Source: UBA3210 sp002363635 | GTDB lineage: Bacteria > Bacillota_I > Bacilli_A > RFN20 > CAG-449 | Length of the DNA stretch: 64,000 nt | Assembly: GCA_946641515.1 (NCBI GenBank) | Contig: CAMPBT010000001.1 | Coordinates: forward strand, 62,001-126,000 | Direction: 5' to 3' | In this document: positions 1-15,000 of the stretch, one piece after another | Layout: every line of letters starts with the position of its first letter | Position numbering within the stretch: the stretch's first letter is position 1 | Translations under genes and position numbers: made by a program | Notes under the pieces: model-generated | Database searches by the model: none | Told to the model about the DNA's origin: nothing | Seen by the model: only the letters and a program-made list of their open reading frames with translations

Positions 1-3000
1 GTTCAGAAGGTACTTTAGATACTTCTAAGAACTATGTAGTTTCTGCAAGTGGTGTTGAAGGTGAATTATATCAAAATAAAGGTGGCTTTAATTCTAATTA
101 TTATGGTACATCAACAACTGATGACTCATTAGGCTTATTTAAATTTGATGGACAATCAGCATTTGCAATCTTTACACCAAATAAAACAAATGCTTATTCA
201 CAAGTCACATATGAAATTTATGATGAAACTGATTCAAAAATCGGTGAACTTGCTTATGATCCAGAAGCATCCTTAGAAAATAAATATCAAACATTCCAAG
301 GTACAATCCTTAACTCTGGTGATAACACATCATATTTCTATATTAAATCAACAGGTTCTAACCCTGAGGTAGTTGGAGTATTCATCGTTAATAACGATGG
401 TTCATTCCATTTTGCTAAAGGTACTGAATATGAAGTATTACGTAGCTTCTTCACTGAAAGAGGAAACACATATTTTAACAGAGAAGAAACTTCAGTTCCT
501 GTTTCAAATGAATCTTATGCGACATTAAAGAATAGTACAGTTAGTGAATCTAATAACTATGAATATTACTTAGTTGGCGATTTAAATAACTGGAGAATCA
601 ATGATGAATACGCGATTAACTATGATGGAGGTAATGGAGGAGATAACGATGCTTCTTCATGGCATTACTACACAATTAAAGGCGTATATTTAAAAGCAGG
701 CGAAAGCTTCTCAGTTTCTAATGGTACTGACTATTTCGCTTTTGATAAAGGTACATTCTCTAATGTTGAAGGTTATGATGATGTTTATGATTTCAACTCA
801 TCATTATTAACTATTGATCCTTTAAGAAAAGGTGAAACATTAGGTAGCAAAGTAACTATTAGTACTTCAGGTTATTATGATTTAGCAGTTAGATACGCGA
901 AAACTCCTTCTAACGGTACTACATATTACAATTACTATTTAGGTATTAAAGAATCGAGTGAAGGTAAATCTTCAATTAAGATTTATTTCCAAAATGATGT
1001 AAACTGGAAAAACGTTTATATTCATGGTTGGAATGAACAAACTGGTGCCTTTGCTTTTGATGAAAATGGTAATGGGGCAAAGATGAGCTTAACTGCTAAG
1101 TCAGTTGATGGCTCCAAGAACTGGTATGTCTATAATTATGAATATAGATATGCGGATAACATCCCAACAAAAGTCTATTTCTCAACAACAGATAATACTG
1201 ATTTCAATAGAACAATTGATATTGATTTTGAGATTACAACTGATGTTGCTCAATCTGGAAGTATGTTCTTTACTTCTTCTTCAGTCAATGGACAGGTTGC
1301 AACTAACGTCAGCAGAACTTTATATCTTGATGTCAGTGAAATGAGTAAGACTGACTACAGATTTATTGGTTATTTCACATCAACATCTGATGCTTCAGCT
1401 TCTGAATATATTCCTTTTGAAGAAGCATCAACTTCTAGAAATGTTTATAAGCTAACACTTGAAAAAGCTTATGATCAGTTCCAAATTGTTGTTTTAAGCA
1501 ATACATCTCCTACATATACAAACGCTAAATCATCTGATTATGTAATTTATTGTTCAGATGTAATTACAATTAGTAACTTATATGATGGTTATTCAATTGT
1601 CGGCGGAGAAAATAAGGTCCTAGAATATACTCCACGTATATCAAGTACTTATTTAACAATTGATTCAACAATTGATTTATCTAAAGGCTACAGAATTATT
1701 TTATTCAACGAATCAAATCAACAGATTCAGTTTGAATCTCCTACTACATTAAAATCAGGTAGAACTCTTTCCTTTATTAACCCTAATCCATTAGTCTTTA
1801 ATATGATTAGAATCATATTAGGAAGTGGAAATGATGTTAAACAAACAGATACACGTATTATTAATAATGTTAATAACTACAATGTTTCATTTAATGGAGG
1901 AATTTCAGTTTCTATTGCGTCAACATATAATGAATATAATTCTTATATTTATAACGCATCTACACCTTTCTTATATTACGTAAGAACATCATTAAACTGG
2001 TCAAATAATGCTTATGGTTTATTATTTGATGAAGAGAATGATACTTTCTATGCAGATGGTATTAATTTAATCGCAGGAAATGGTGTTAGATTATATAGAT
2101 ATGATGGAACACCTTATACAATCCAAACTACAGATAAAACATTTAGTTATGACATTAATGACTCAACATCATTAATTGTCAACGCTACTGGATTATATAC
2201 AGTTACTACTAAAGTTACTTCAAATACTAGAGAAGTTAACTTAAGAATGTATACTACTCAGTCTTATATTATTAGTAATGATTTAAGTTATAACGTTGCA
2301 ACTGTTGAAGTTTATAAAGGTAACAACATCTTATCTTCTAATGCAATGGTTAAAGGTAAGAACGCTAATACTTATCATTATGATATGTACCTTGAAGATG
2401 GTTATACACTTAAGTTCTACTTACCAGGTATAAACCAAGTTAAAAAGGTTTATACAGTTGATGTAGATACTGCAGGTGTTTATCGTATTTCATTTGCCGC
2501 AAATGGTGGTATGACTCAAAGCGTATCAAACCCAATGTTTAATGATACATTCTTCACAAAATGGACTGATGAATACGTTAAGATTTCAGGTAGAAAAGCA
2601 ACAAAAATTGTTTTCTCACCAGGTGCAATCTTTAACGGGGCATACATCCAAAATACCGGTGTAGAAACAGAAGACATCATTGACGGAGAAGCTTATCCAA
2701 TTAACATCACTCAACAAAATAACGTCTACTACATGGGAGTCGGCGAAAGAATGATGTTATCTTATTCTCCTCTTGCTTGGACTAGAAATTCTATTGAAGC
2801 TCAAGAATCTCAAGTTTCTGTTTATTCTGCATTAATTACAACTAATAAGTTTAATCAAAAAGTAAGTATTTTTGATAAAAACTTTATTAAAGTTGCAGAA
2901 ACAGTAATTGTTTACCCAGGTTCATATTATTTATATTACTGTCAAGAACCTATCTATAAGACATCTTCTTCTGAAGACTTAGTTAACGTTATGGCAGAAA

Positions 3001-6000
3001 GAATCCAGGGTGATACAAAATACCATTTAGTTATTGGAGATAAAGAATATGAAAACTTCGATAATGCATACAATGGTTTATACATTGAATATACATTAAA
3101 CGGCACTGCTAGTGTCTCAACAGAAATTGATTTAAAAGAAAATCCAATTTATGTTAAAGATAATAACGGTAATATTGCTTCAAAAGTTGATAGCATCACA
3201 TTATATGATTATCAAGTAGTTGATGTTAATAAGGCAGTTGCCAATACTGATACTATTATTTATGACTATAGCAATTTCAAAAATTATACAAACGATAACC
3301 CAGAATTTGCTATCTATTTAACTAATACTCAAGTTAGTGGTTCAAATTTACTTGATTCGACATTATTTGAAGATGGTGAATTTGTTTCAATGAACGCAGT
3401 TCAAAACCATTACGAAGTTAAATTAACTGACTCTCAATTAACATATAAATACTATATTCTTTATAGAATGAAGTCTGGTACTACTAAACCATCCTTTGAT
3501 ACAGCATGGAATAGTACTACTGAAATGACTTTAGCAAATGGTAAATATGTTAAGGTTACTAATATGGATGGTAACGTCATCCAAGAAGACCATAAATATC
3601 ATTATTATGTCTTTGAAAATGGCGATTATAAGGCTGTTTATCTTGAAACATTCAATGCTGACACAGTCTATTATGATTTAAAGATTAAATCTACTTCTTT
3701 ACTTCCTTCAGGTGTCTTTAGAGTTAATTATTCTGTCGATACTAGAAGAAGAACTGACGATAGATATTTCGTCTTCACTTACTTAACATTTACTACAGTT
3801 CCTGCAGGATATGTTACAGTCTATTATTATCAAGACGATGTATATGATCCTAGTGAAGATTATTATGCTGCAGAAGTATTCGTAGATACTGGTGCAATTG
3901 ATCATTTTGAAGATGGCACACAATATTTTGAAATTACTGAAGCAACTTCTTTCTCACCTAATGAAATTTATTATGTTAGAAATGAAAGAAATATCTATGA
4001 TCAAACTCGTGTCAAAGCTTTTGAAGATGGAAAGACATATTACACAATTAGGGAAGCAACAGAATATAAACCAAATACAGATTATTATTACTACAAATTC
4101 TCTGAAGTAGTTATTAATGGATTTAAAGATGGAGTTCAGTATTATGAATATAAGCCTGCTGATGCATCTACTTACAGTGTAACTACTAAATACTATGTCC
4201 TTGATAGTTATGGAGAATATATAGAAGCAAATCCTCAACCAAAGATTTTTGATGATAACGTAACTTATTACGTAATGACATCAACAAATACTTTCATTGA
4301 AGGTAAGACATATTACACCTTTGATAGAGATGCTTCTCAATATGTTTTATATGAAAACCTTGAATTAAAAGATGACTTATCTACTGCAAGTAGAACTTCA
4401 TCATCTTCTCATTACAAGAAAGATGCTTCATATTATTATTTCAATACTGAAACTAATACATATGATCCTATTTCATCATCTTCTTTACGTTTAAAAGAGA
4501 ATACATATTATATTCTTGATGGTAATGAAGTTAATAATTCTTCTACATTTAATGTAAATAAGAAATATTATGAAGAAACTAGTGCTAATTCAGGTGTTTA
4601 TCAAAACGCTAACGTACACGTTGGTAATAATTACACATTAAATAGCGATAAGAAGATTTCTTATGTTGGTGAAAAAGACACTGCTAGTATTTATTATTAC
4701 GAGGACAATAATAGCTTTAAAGCTATTAACAAAGCTGATTTAGTTGTTAAGGATGGATATTATTATTTAGATAGTCCTATTACAAGCATTAATTTAGGAG
4801 AAGAACCTAAAGCTGTTTATTACATTTTAGGTAATAATAATTCTTATATTTCAACTAATACATTAAAGCTTAAAGATTCTACTTACTACTCATATACTCC
4901 AACACAGTATGGAGAAATTACAAATTCAAAACAATATGATGATATTGTTAATAATTCTGATACAGCAACTAAAGCAATTTATTCTGATGAAGGTAATACT
5001 TTAATTTCTTCAAATGAACCTATTGTTGGTACTACTTCAGATGGTCAAAATTATTATAAGGGATACGAATATACAACTAAGCCAGGTACAGAATATTCTG
5101 AACAAAAGATGATTACTACATCATTAACATATAATGAATTAGTAGCATTCTTCAATTCTGCTGATAGAGCATCTAGATATTATGATTATTCATATTATTT
5201 CGATGAAGCTACTGTTACAGTTCAAACATCTTCTGGAGCAAGAGTCTACGATTTATATTATAGAGAAAAAGGCTCATGGAACTGGACAAAGTGTGATACT
5301 TCAACTTCTTATAATAGAGATGCATCTAACTTTGATACACGTTATGAATATGGTTATGGCTATTCATCATGGTGGGGAGGAGTTAACGCAACTACTATCA
5401 CTTCATCTAATGGCGATAACGTCACATTCAAAGTTAAGATGTACCAGTTTGCATATGACTATTACAACGATATTAATCCTCAAGCTGTTAACGGCTATGC
5501 TGTAGTTGAAAATGAAAAGTATGATTCAAGTAAACTTTATTATATTAAAGAGGGAAATACTTATACAAAAGTAGATTCAGTTAACTTTACTAAGACATAT
5601 TATTATGAAAGCAAAGGCTCAAAATTTACTGAATATACTACATATCAACAATTATTAAATGCTACTGAACAGCTTTATAGACAAGATGAAGGTGCAGAAA
5701 ATTTAACTCCTATATATAATGGAGAACCTATTGATTTAGATACTACTTATTATCAAGTTACTCCATTTGCATCTAATAGTACTTATGACGAATCTAAGAA
5801 ATATCTAGAACAAAGTACAACAAATTATTATTCAACATTAACTGAATCACAGATTAGTTATTCTAGAGATTATTATTATGAATTTAATAATGAAGAAGGT
5901 AATGTATATTCTACTAAGAACACATATTACTCATTAGTTGATAATAATTATGTAAAACAGGATATTGTTAATTTTGATAAGACATATTATGCTTTCACAA

Positions 6001-9000
6001 GTGCAGGAACATATTATGATCCTACTAAGACTTATTACACATATAACCAAGAAAGTGGTGTATATGTAAAAGTTGATAACGTCGAATTTGCAGAATCTTA
6101 TTATTATGATTTTACAAATATCGAATCGGGTTCAAAATACGACTCAAGTATGTCATATTTTGAAAAAGTTGATGAATCATATATTTTATCAGAAAATCCA
6201 TTTAAGGATACTCAAGCATTTACTAGCGGACTTTATTATGTTGATGAAACATATAATGGTTCGATAGATGGATATATTCCTGGAAAAGAATATGTTGTTT
6301 CATCTTCTTTAGAAAATGGTCTAGTTAAAACATATGATGTAGTGGACTTAAAAGCTAACGAAAAGCTCAATGGCTATTACACATTAGAAGATGTCACAAA
6401 TGAAGGCTATAAGAAAGGTCATATCTATTATGCAGTTGACTCACTACTTTCAAAAGCTAATGACTTAACAGAAGGTAAGTTTAATACAGATAGATATTTT
6501 GAAATCGTTAATACTTATACTTCATCTGATTCTTATGATTCTTCACTCGATTACTACACAACTGATAATAACGGTGAAAGTATTTATCGTGCGAATATTG
6601 TTTTAGATGATGTCTATTACAATATTTCAAATGAAAGAGCAACTGAATATGATTCTAGCAAGTCTTACGTTTCATATAGATTAAATGATATTTCACGTAA
6701 GATTGTTGATGAAGAAACATATAAACAATCATATGAACTTGTTCATTCATCAGGCGATACTAGTGCTTTATATAATTATGGTTACTTCGGTAAACACATC
6801 CAGTATGTACAGTTTGAAGAAGCAACAACATTAATTTCTTATGAAGAACTAGGTAACCACGCTCCAGAAGGAATGGAATTTAAAGGATGGTCAACAACTT
6901 TCTCAGTATTAGATAGAACTGTTGATTACATTGATGGAGCGGCAATTGTTTTACATCAAGAAGAAGGAACAATGGTCTTATATCCAGTCTTTGGTCCTGC
7001 TACTTACGATGTATTTATGTCAATTGGACAAGGTTACGTTATTACAGATGAAGATGGAACTAAACTAAGTGATATCAAGAGAGAAATTGACACTACAGCT
7101 TCATTTAAGATTCAAGTTAATACAGGTTATAATGCTTCTAGTGTTAACGTAAAATTAATTAATAAAGAACAAGAAGACTTATCTTCATATTTAAGTGTTT
7201 CAAATAACGTTTATACTATCAGCGCTTCATTAAAAGAAGATGTCTATATTGTCGTTACTGTTGATCCTAAAGAATATGAAGTTCAATTATCTGATTTATA
7301 TAATGATAATTCATTAGATAGATTTGATTTAGATCAAACAACTATCACTTTAAAATACAATGAATTATATTCAGTTCCAGTACCACAAAACATTAAATCA
7401 GGTTATTCATTTGTTGGATGGTACTATAACAATGAAAAGATGACTGATTCAACAGGTAAGTCACTTGTTAAGTGGACAAAAGATATTAATAATTCAAATA
7501 TCGTTTTCTCCGCAAAATTTATCGATGTCTACACATTAAAGATTACTTCAGTTGATGAAGACGCAAACATCTTATCAGTTGAAACTACAATGTTTAATGC
7601 AGGCGAAAAAGCTAGATTTAGTATTAATACAGCTTTACCAGGCTATACATTCAGAGGTTTCTCAATTAATAATGAAACAACTGGAGATAGCATTAAAGAT
7701 CAATTAACAAAGCACGAATCAACATCTTCAGTCACATATTCATTTGAAATGCCAAGTAGTAATGTTGCAATCGTTGCTTCATATCAATTAGATGTTTATA
7801 CAATTTCTTACAACTTAAATGGTGGTACAGTTGCAACCCCTAATAAAGATTCATTTACAATTAAAGATGAATCATTCACCCTTGTTAACCCAACTAAAGA
7901 AGGTTATAAGTTTGCAGGTTGGACAGGTACTAACATTTCATTAAGTAAGACAATTACTATCGCTCACGGTTCAACTGGTTCACGTAACTACATTGCAACT
8001 TGGGAAGCAGATAGATACACAGTAACTTACGATTATTCAGTTAACGATAGCTTACAAGCTTTAATTGATAATCCTAACCCAACATCATTTACTATTTCAT
8101 CAGGTACAATTACTTTAAAGAAACCAACTTTAGATAACTATACATTTATTGGTTGGTACGAAGATGAAACATTAAAGACAGAGGTTACATCTATTTCTTA
8201 CTTAGATGGTAACGTTACTTTATATGGCTATTTTGAACCAACACTTACAACATTCATTTCTTTCTACAACGTCTTAATGGATAATTCTCCACTTGAAAAA
8301 TATAAACCAAGCAATATCGGTGGAGATTACGTCTATATTTCTATCTTTACAAATAAAGACGAAACAAATTATTACATTGTCAATGACGATGATGGAGGAA
8401 CTGATGCAAGTGAAAACTCAACTGATGGTCCATATACAACAACATCACAAGCTTACACAGTCACAATTCCAAAATCTGAATACTTATATGTCTACCATGC
8501 ATTTATTAAGAAAGAAGATATTAATAACATTAAGTGGAAAGAATATATTAACGGAAGTGACGATTCCTTCTCATACATTGTCTACAATACTGACAAGATT
8601 CATTTAAACGAAACTCGTCAAGATAACACAAATGATGTTTTAAACTGTGTCATCTTTAAAGGTATTGAAGGCGATCAACAAGAAAATGAGAAGTGGAATG
8701 AAAAGAGTGAAATTCAATATACATTAACATCACTTGCATATTATGCATCTTACTATGATGGTCTAGATAAATCTCAACAAGCTTTATCTTCATTCTCATA
8801 TACTCAGCATGACCTTGCTAACTACACTTTATATAACACATCTGACGATATCTATTTACCTGATGGTAATGGTGGATATTTCAAATATATGGATGGTTAT
8901 ACTATTCCTGTAGGTAACGCGACTAACGCAGGTAGATATTTCGCTTTACTTTCACCAGTTGTTGAAACATTAACAAATGAAAATGGTGAAGAATATCAAT

Positions 9001-12000
9001 TATATGAAGATATGAAAGTTTTAGTCCTTGTCGTCTTCCCTAAGGAATTCGATATGAGCGGAGTAAAATTTGAATCTAAATATTTTGAATACGATGGCAG
9101 TGAAAAATCTTTAGCAATCGAAGGTGCTTTACCAAAAGATGTTACTGTTGATTATGAATATTACGCTCAAGATGGTACATTACTTAATAACTTACCAGGT
9201 GCACCAGGTTCTTATTACGTCAAGGCTGTATTCAATAAGAATTCAACCGACTTCAACTTGGCACAACCTGAAAGCTTAGAAGCAGTAATGGTCATCTATG
9301 ATAAGAATAAAACTTATTATAATAATGAAGATTTAGGTGTTAATGGTTATTTCTACTTAATGGTTAATGACCGCATTGAAGGTTATTTAACAACTAATAA
9401 TCAAAACACATTCTACATTCAAGACTTCACATTAAAAGAAGGCGATCAAGTTAGAATTCAATCTTCAAATGGTAACAACTACTTACTCTGGTCTAACTCA
9501 GATATTCCAGATAACTATGAATTTGAAGTCAAAGATAGTGGTGAATATTCATTCTATTTAGACTTATCATCTGCAAAAGTTACTGTCGCTTACGATAGCG
9601 CTAATAAAGAATACTCACAAGTCTTCTTATATGTTAACGGTAAACAAATTGTTTCATCTCAGTTCTATAAGAACCAATCATTCGTCGCAACAAGTGAAAT
9701 TGATGATCAATACTTATCTTCATATGTCGCTCAAGGCGGTGAAAAAGTTGAAATCTATTTCTATTGGCCAGGTCAAATGCCAGAACCTATCGGTATTAAC
9801 TCTTCAGGTAGAGACGGAGAAAAAGGTAACTCTTGGAAGAACTATGAAACTATTGGTCTAGCATCAAGAACTTCTGATTTATATTTAAAATATCCAGGTG
9901 AATACAAATTCAAACTTGATAAGTTCGTAAGAGAAAACTACTTCGAATGTACAGTTGAATATCCATTAGTACCAGTTTACGTTGAATGCCCTTCAACTTT
10001 CTCAACTCCATATGTACATTATTGGAGTGGGGCAAATACAAGTATGGTAACTTGGCCAGGTACATTAATGGTTGAAGTTCCAGAAATGGCAAAAGAAGGT
10101 ACTAAAACATATACTGCAAATATTGATTTCCAAGCAGAAAAAGTTATCTTTAACCATGAAGAAGGTACAAAGAGAAAACAAACTGCTGACCTTGATTACA
10201 GCTTTGCAAGTGGAATGAACTTCTACGTCATTAGTGATGGAGGAGAACAAAACGATCCATTAGTAAAACGTTTAGCGTGGTTACAGTATATTCAAACTAA
10301 GAACGTTTATGACTTAGCATTTGAAATTGATGAAAATTCAACAAGTGATACAGTCGTAAAAGATGTAGTAGTAACTGCTACAAATGGTGAATTATCTTAC
10401 GATAAGACAAATAACCGTATTACTATTACAAAATTAGACCAAATTTATGATTCAACAACTAAAGAATTTGGTAAGGTTGATTTCAAGATTACATTAATCT
10501 TCGGCAATGATGAATCATATACTTTCTTAAAGACATATCAGGCTGATGGAACAGATTTAAACCCTATTTTAATTAAAGATGATGATGACTTTAAGAATGG
10601 TGTATATAACTCTCAACTTGCTCAAGAAGAAAATCTTTACTTCTTACAAACTGGAGCAAGCATTACTGCAAATATCAGCGATAAACCATTTACTTCTAAA
10701 GATTTATTAAATGATGAAAACAGTGTTGAATTTAAAGGAATTTATGATGGCGCTAATAATAGCATTACTTACAATTCATCAACATTGAATAGTGAAACTA
10801 ATTTAGCTTATGGCTTATTTGGTATCATTGGTAAAAATGCTGAAGTTAAGAACATTAAACTTAAGATTAATTATCCACTTGCTGCTGGTGGTAATAACGG
10901 TGCAGGTGATACAGGAAAAACATTGTTTAATATTGGTAGTGTAGCTTCACTTAACTACGGTATTATCGATAATGTTACTGTCACTTCTGATACTCGTATT
11001 ACATTCTGGGCAAATGAATATATCGGTGGATTTGTTGGTAGTAACTACGGTACTATTAAAAACTCAACATCAAAACTTGAAATTATTTGTCACGATTACT
11101 CAAATAACTTAACTCGTGTTGTCGGTGGTATAGCCGGTTATAACGCAGGAACTATTTCTAATGTCTATGTAACTAATGCAACCGAATCAGATACAGTTAC
11201 AATCATTTCTAGTGGTAAAGATGGACAAGTTTACTTCGGTTTAGCAGCAGGTATTAATGCTGGTACTTTAGAAAATATTACTTATAAAGGTACTATTGCT
11301 AGAACAGAAATCGAAGCATTCTCAACTTCACCTTTATACGGTGCACAAGTTAAAGGCACTATCCCTATGGATATTGATGCAATGTGGAAGTATGATACTT
11401 CAAGTGAAGACAAGATGGTCGTATGTTATGTTGAATATTATTCAGATAACTTAGAAACTTATGTAGGTAACTATGTCTATGGCTCTTTCAACAATTACAT
11501 GGATAATATTGAAATCATGGTCTTTGAAGGTACTTCTTCATTAAAGATTGGTAGATATGAAACTACAATCAGTATGCCAGTTATTGAAGGAGATTTTGCT
11601 AATAAAGCAAGATACGGCGTCAATATTGCAACTGATACTTTAACTACATTACTTTCTCAAAGTGGTGCTAAACTTGTCATTATCCCTGGTGGAGAAGGTG
11701 ACGAATACACTGCTAGATATGAAACTATAAACACAATTACTCAAAATGTCGTTAATACAATTGACGTCATTGATAAATCTAATGAATTATCTCAAGGCAA
11801 TGTTATTAGAGTTTATAACATTAAAGGTAGCACCGTACTTGGTATTGATTCTTATGAGATTGGTGCATTAGTTGATAATGAAGTAGTTATCAAGAATGTA
11901 AAAATCTATGATGGCGCTGAATCATTAATTATTGCAAAACTATCTTCAGGAAGCGAAGAAGATAGAAAAGAACTAATTGAATACACAATTAAAGAAGTAT

Positions 12001-15000
12001 CATCTTTAGATTTATATTTATATAAGGTTGAAAAGACTGATAGTTCTGGAGAAGTGTCATATACATATTCTGCTTCTTGGGGTTACGATAACTCTAAAGA
12101 AAACATCTCTATTGAAGCTCAAGATTTAGTCAAGACTTCATTCAATGATTATTCTATTGAAGTTTATTATTATGATGCTAATGGTGAATTATTCACTAAA
12201 GCAACATATTTAATCAGTGAAAATGATGGTTCATTCCGATTCCGTGTATTTAAAGATGCAGTTAGATTTGAATTCCAAGTTAAGACAGATTCTGGTGTTT
12301 CTGACATTCTTGAAGTCAGTTACACTGAAGAAGATTATACTAATAAGAAATTCATCTATTGGTTTAATGCATCTACTAAAAAAGCTACTGGTGTTTTCAT
12401 TAATGATGACATTGGAGGCACTAGCTCACAAACTATTGATTTAATTTCATCTTTCAGCGCATTCAATACTTCTAAAGTTAAAGTCTATCATTATGATATA
12501 GACGGAAAATTATTCCACGTAGATATTTATAACGCTAAAGGCGCATCAAAGATTAAATTCTACGATAAGACTAAGAAGATTGGCATTGCTCAATATAGTT
12601 CAAAAGGTGATATCTACACAGTAGAAGTTCCATTTGATTCTACATACGTAAGTGAAGGTAAATCATTAGTTCTAATTAATCAAAAAGATTCAGCTATCCC
12701 AAATATTAATGAAGGAACAAATGCATTCTTTATTAATAGATCACTTGTTTCTGATGAAACATTAAGAATTTATATTGAATATAAAGATTTCGGTGATCAG
12801 GGTGCTAAGGTCTTAGCAATTCAATACGATGATGAAGGTAATGTAAAAGCAATTAATTCATTCCCATTCAACATCCAAGTTGATTTAACTTTAGTTGAAG
12901 GTACAACAAAAGTAGAAGTATCTAGATTATTTGATACAGGCAACGAAAATTCATTCGTTATTGATTTAGCCTTATCTTCTGATAAGACATCAGTAAAGAT
13001 TGATTATGAAGGAAATATCGAATTTGTCGATTCTTCTTATAAGCCAAGTGTTGCGAAAGTTGATGTAATTAATCAAAACCCTGATTGGGCATCAACAAGT
13101 GAAGTAACTTACGATACAAAAGTTATCTACTACAATGCTTCAACTCAAGAATTTACTTCTAAGATATATGAAACTGCAGAAAAGATGCAGATTGATATTT
13201 TCTTAGGTACAGCATTTATTAAGTTATCTTTAGTTAACCATGAAACTGATGAAGAAGTTTATAACTTCCAAGTTCCTTCAATTGATGTTAACAAGAAACT
13301 TTACTTAATCAAGACTGCTGATGGTAGAGCAAGTGCTGAATGGTCTAATACTCCTTCAACAATTGTTTATTCACAAATCCCAGTTGTCTTTGATTACGCT
13401 AATTACACAGGATTTAAGGTTGATTACTATAACTCAAAGGGTATTTTATCAACAACATATTTATATGATTCTAATCCAGACGTCTTTGAATATATTGAAG
13501 ATACATCAAGAATGGTAGTTACTGCTTCTTCAGTAGATGCAGATAATCCTACATATGTCTTTGAAGTTACTAAGTTCTCATTAAGTAAATCCTTACACTT
13601 TGGTATTAGTAATGGCATTCCAAACTTAACTTGGGGAGATAATGCTTACGTTGAATCATTATATAGAGCTACTGTAGAAAACAATATCTTATGGTGGTTT
13701 GATAATGGTGCATTAACTAAGGTTTATACATATGATGAAACAAACCGCTTAATGACTATTGATACTTATGATTCAAACGATATTATCTACATTAAGATTT
13801 ACCAAGGTGCACATCACATCGCTTTATCTAGACTTGTCAACGATAAAGAAGAAACAGTTAAGACAGTAGTTGCAACAATTAATAAAGACTACATCTTAAG
13901 ACTTTCTTCACCTGCACAAGGCTATGTATCAACATCATGGGTACCAGATTCAAGTAAAGAAACTACTTCTTATATTTATTTAGATGTCAACTCCATGTGG
14001 AAACAAGAAGAAGGCAAATCATATAAGTATTACGTTTATTACAAAGGTGCTAATGGTGGAGGATGGGAAGAAATGAAATACCATGCTCATTCTTCTTCAT
14101 CAACTAATGCTAGATATAGAGCATCATGGGATACAATCGTAGGTGTTACTCCAACATTCATTAACTTCGCAATGTTTGAAAGCGATGTTACAGTTCTTTC
14201 TAAAGATACTGCTCTATATATGACAGATCAAATCTCAACAACTTCCTTAGATATTTCTGTTAATAACGTCTATAAACTAGAATCATCTGCAAAAGGTAAG
14301 TTCTTAGATAAGGTCTATGTTGAATTTAATAGAGTATATCTATATATCGCTAATGAGCTATATTGGCCTTCTTACTACGTCAAAGCTTACGCTACAGGTA
14401 GTGAAGAAAATGCTCAAATTGTAAGTATGTCATTTAGCGATGATTATACATCTTACTATGCAGATATCTATTCAGATTTAACTGCAAATATTATCTTTGC
14501 TTCATCATTTGATGCAAGTACACCATATACGCTAACAACTGGTGTACAAAACGGCTATACAACTGAAGAACCATTATTTGCTTTATCTTCATTAAGTACT
14601 AAAGGTGAAGAAGCTAATGTTGTTCATGGTTCATGGCATAGTTTAGATATTTCAGATATTAAGAAAGATAACAGTGAATATGATTGGTATCTAGTAGGTT
14701 CATTCCAAATTCCTTCTTGGTCAGTAAATGATGCAGTTGGTATGAACTTAATTGGTCATGGTAAATATGAATCTTCTGTTGAAGGTGAAGGAACTCTTCC
14801 AACAAATATCTATATGGGTTATATCAACGCTGTCTCAAATCTTGAATTTAAAGTATTAAGAGGTAAGACTTGGGATAACTCAGTAGGTTCATATGGACCA
14901 GATGAAGATCACGACAAAGGATTTGCAACAGATTCAACAACTTATGCTTATCCTGCTCAATTCGATGGTAACAACTTCTCTATGTCTCAAGGTAAGTACA

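Noticed and set aside
3790..6720. CRISPR array or DNA minisatellite
   Set aside because: Repeats are at protein level, of uneven length, in one open frame; there are no identical direct repeats with spacers anywhere in the window.
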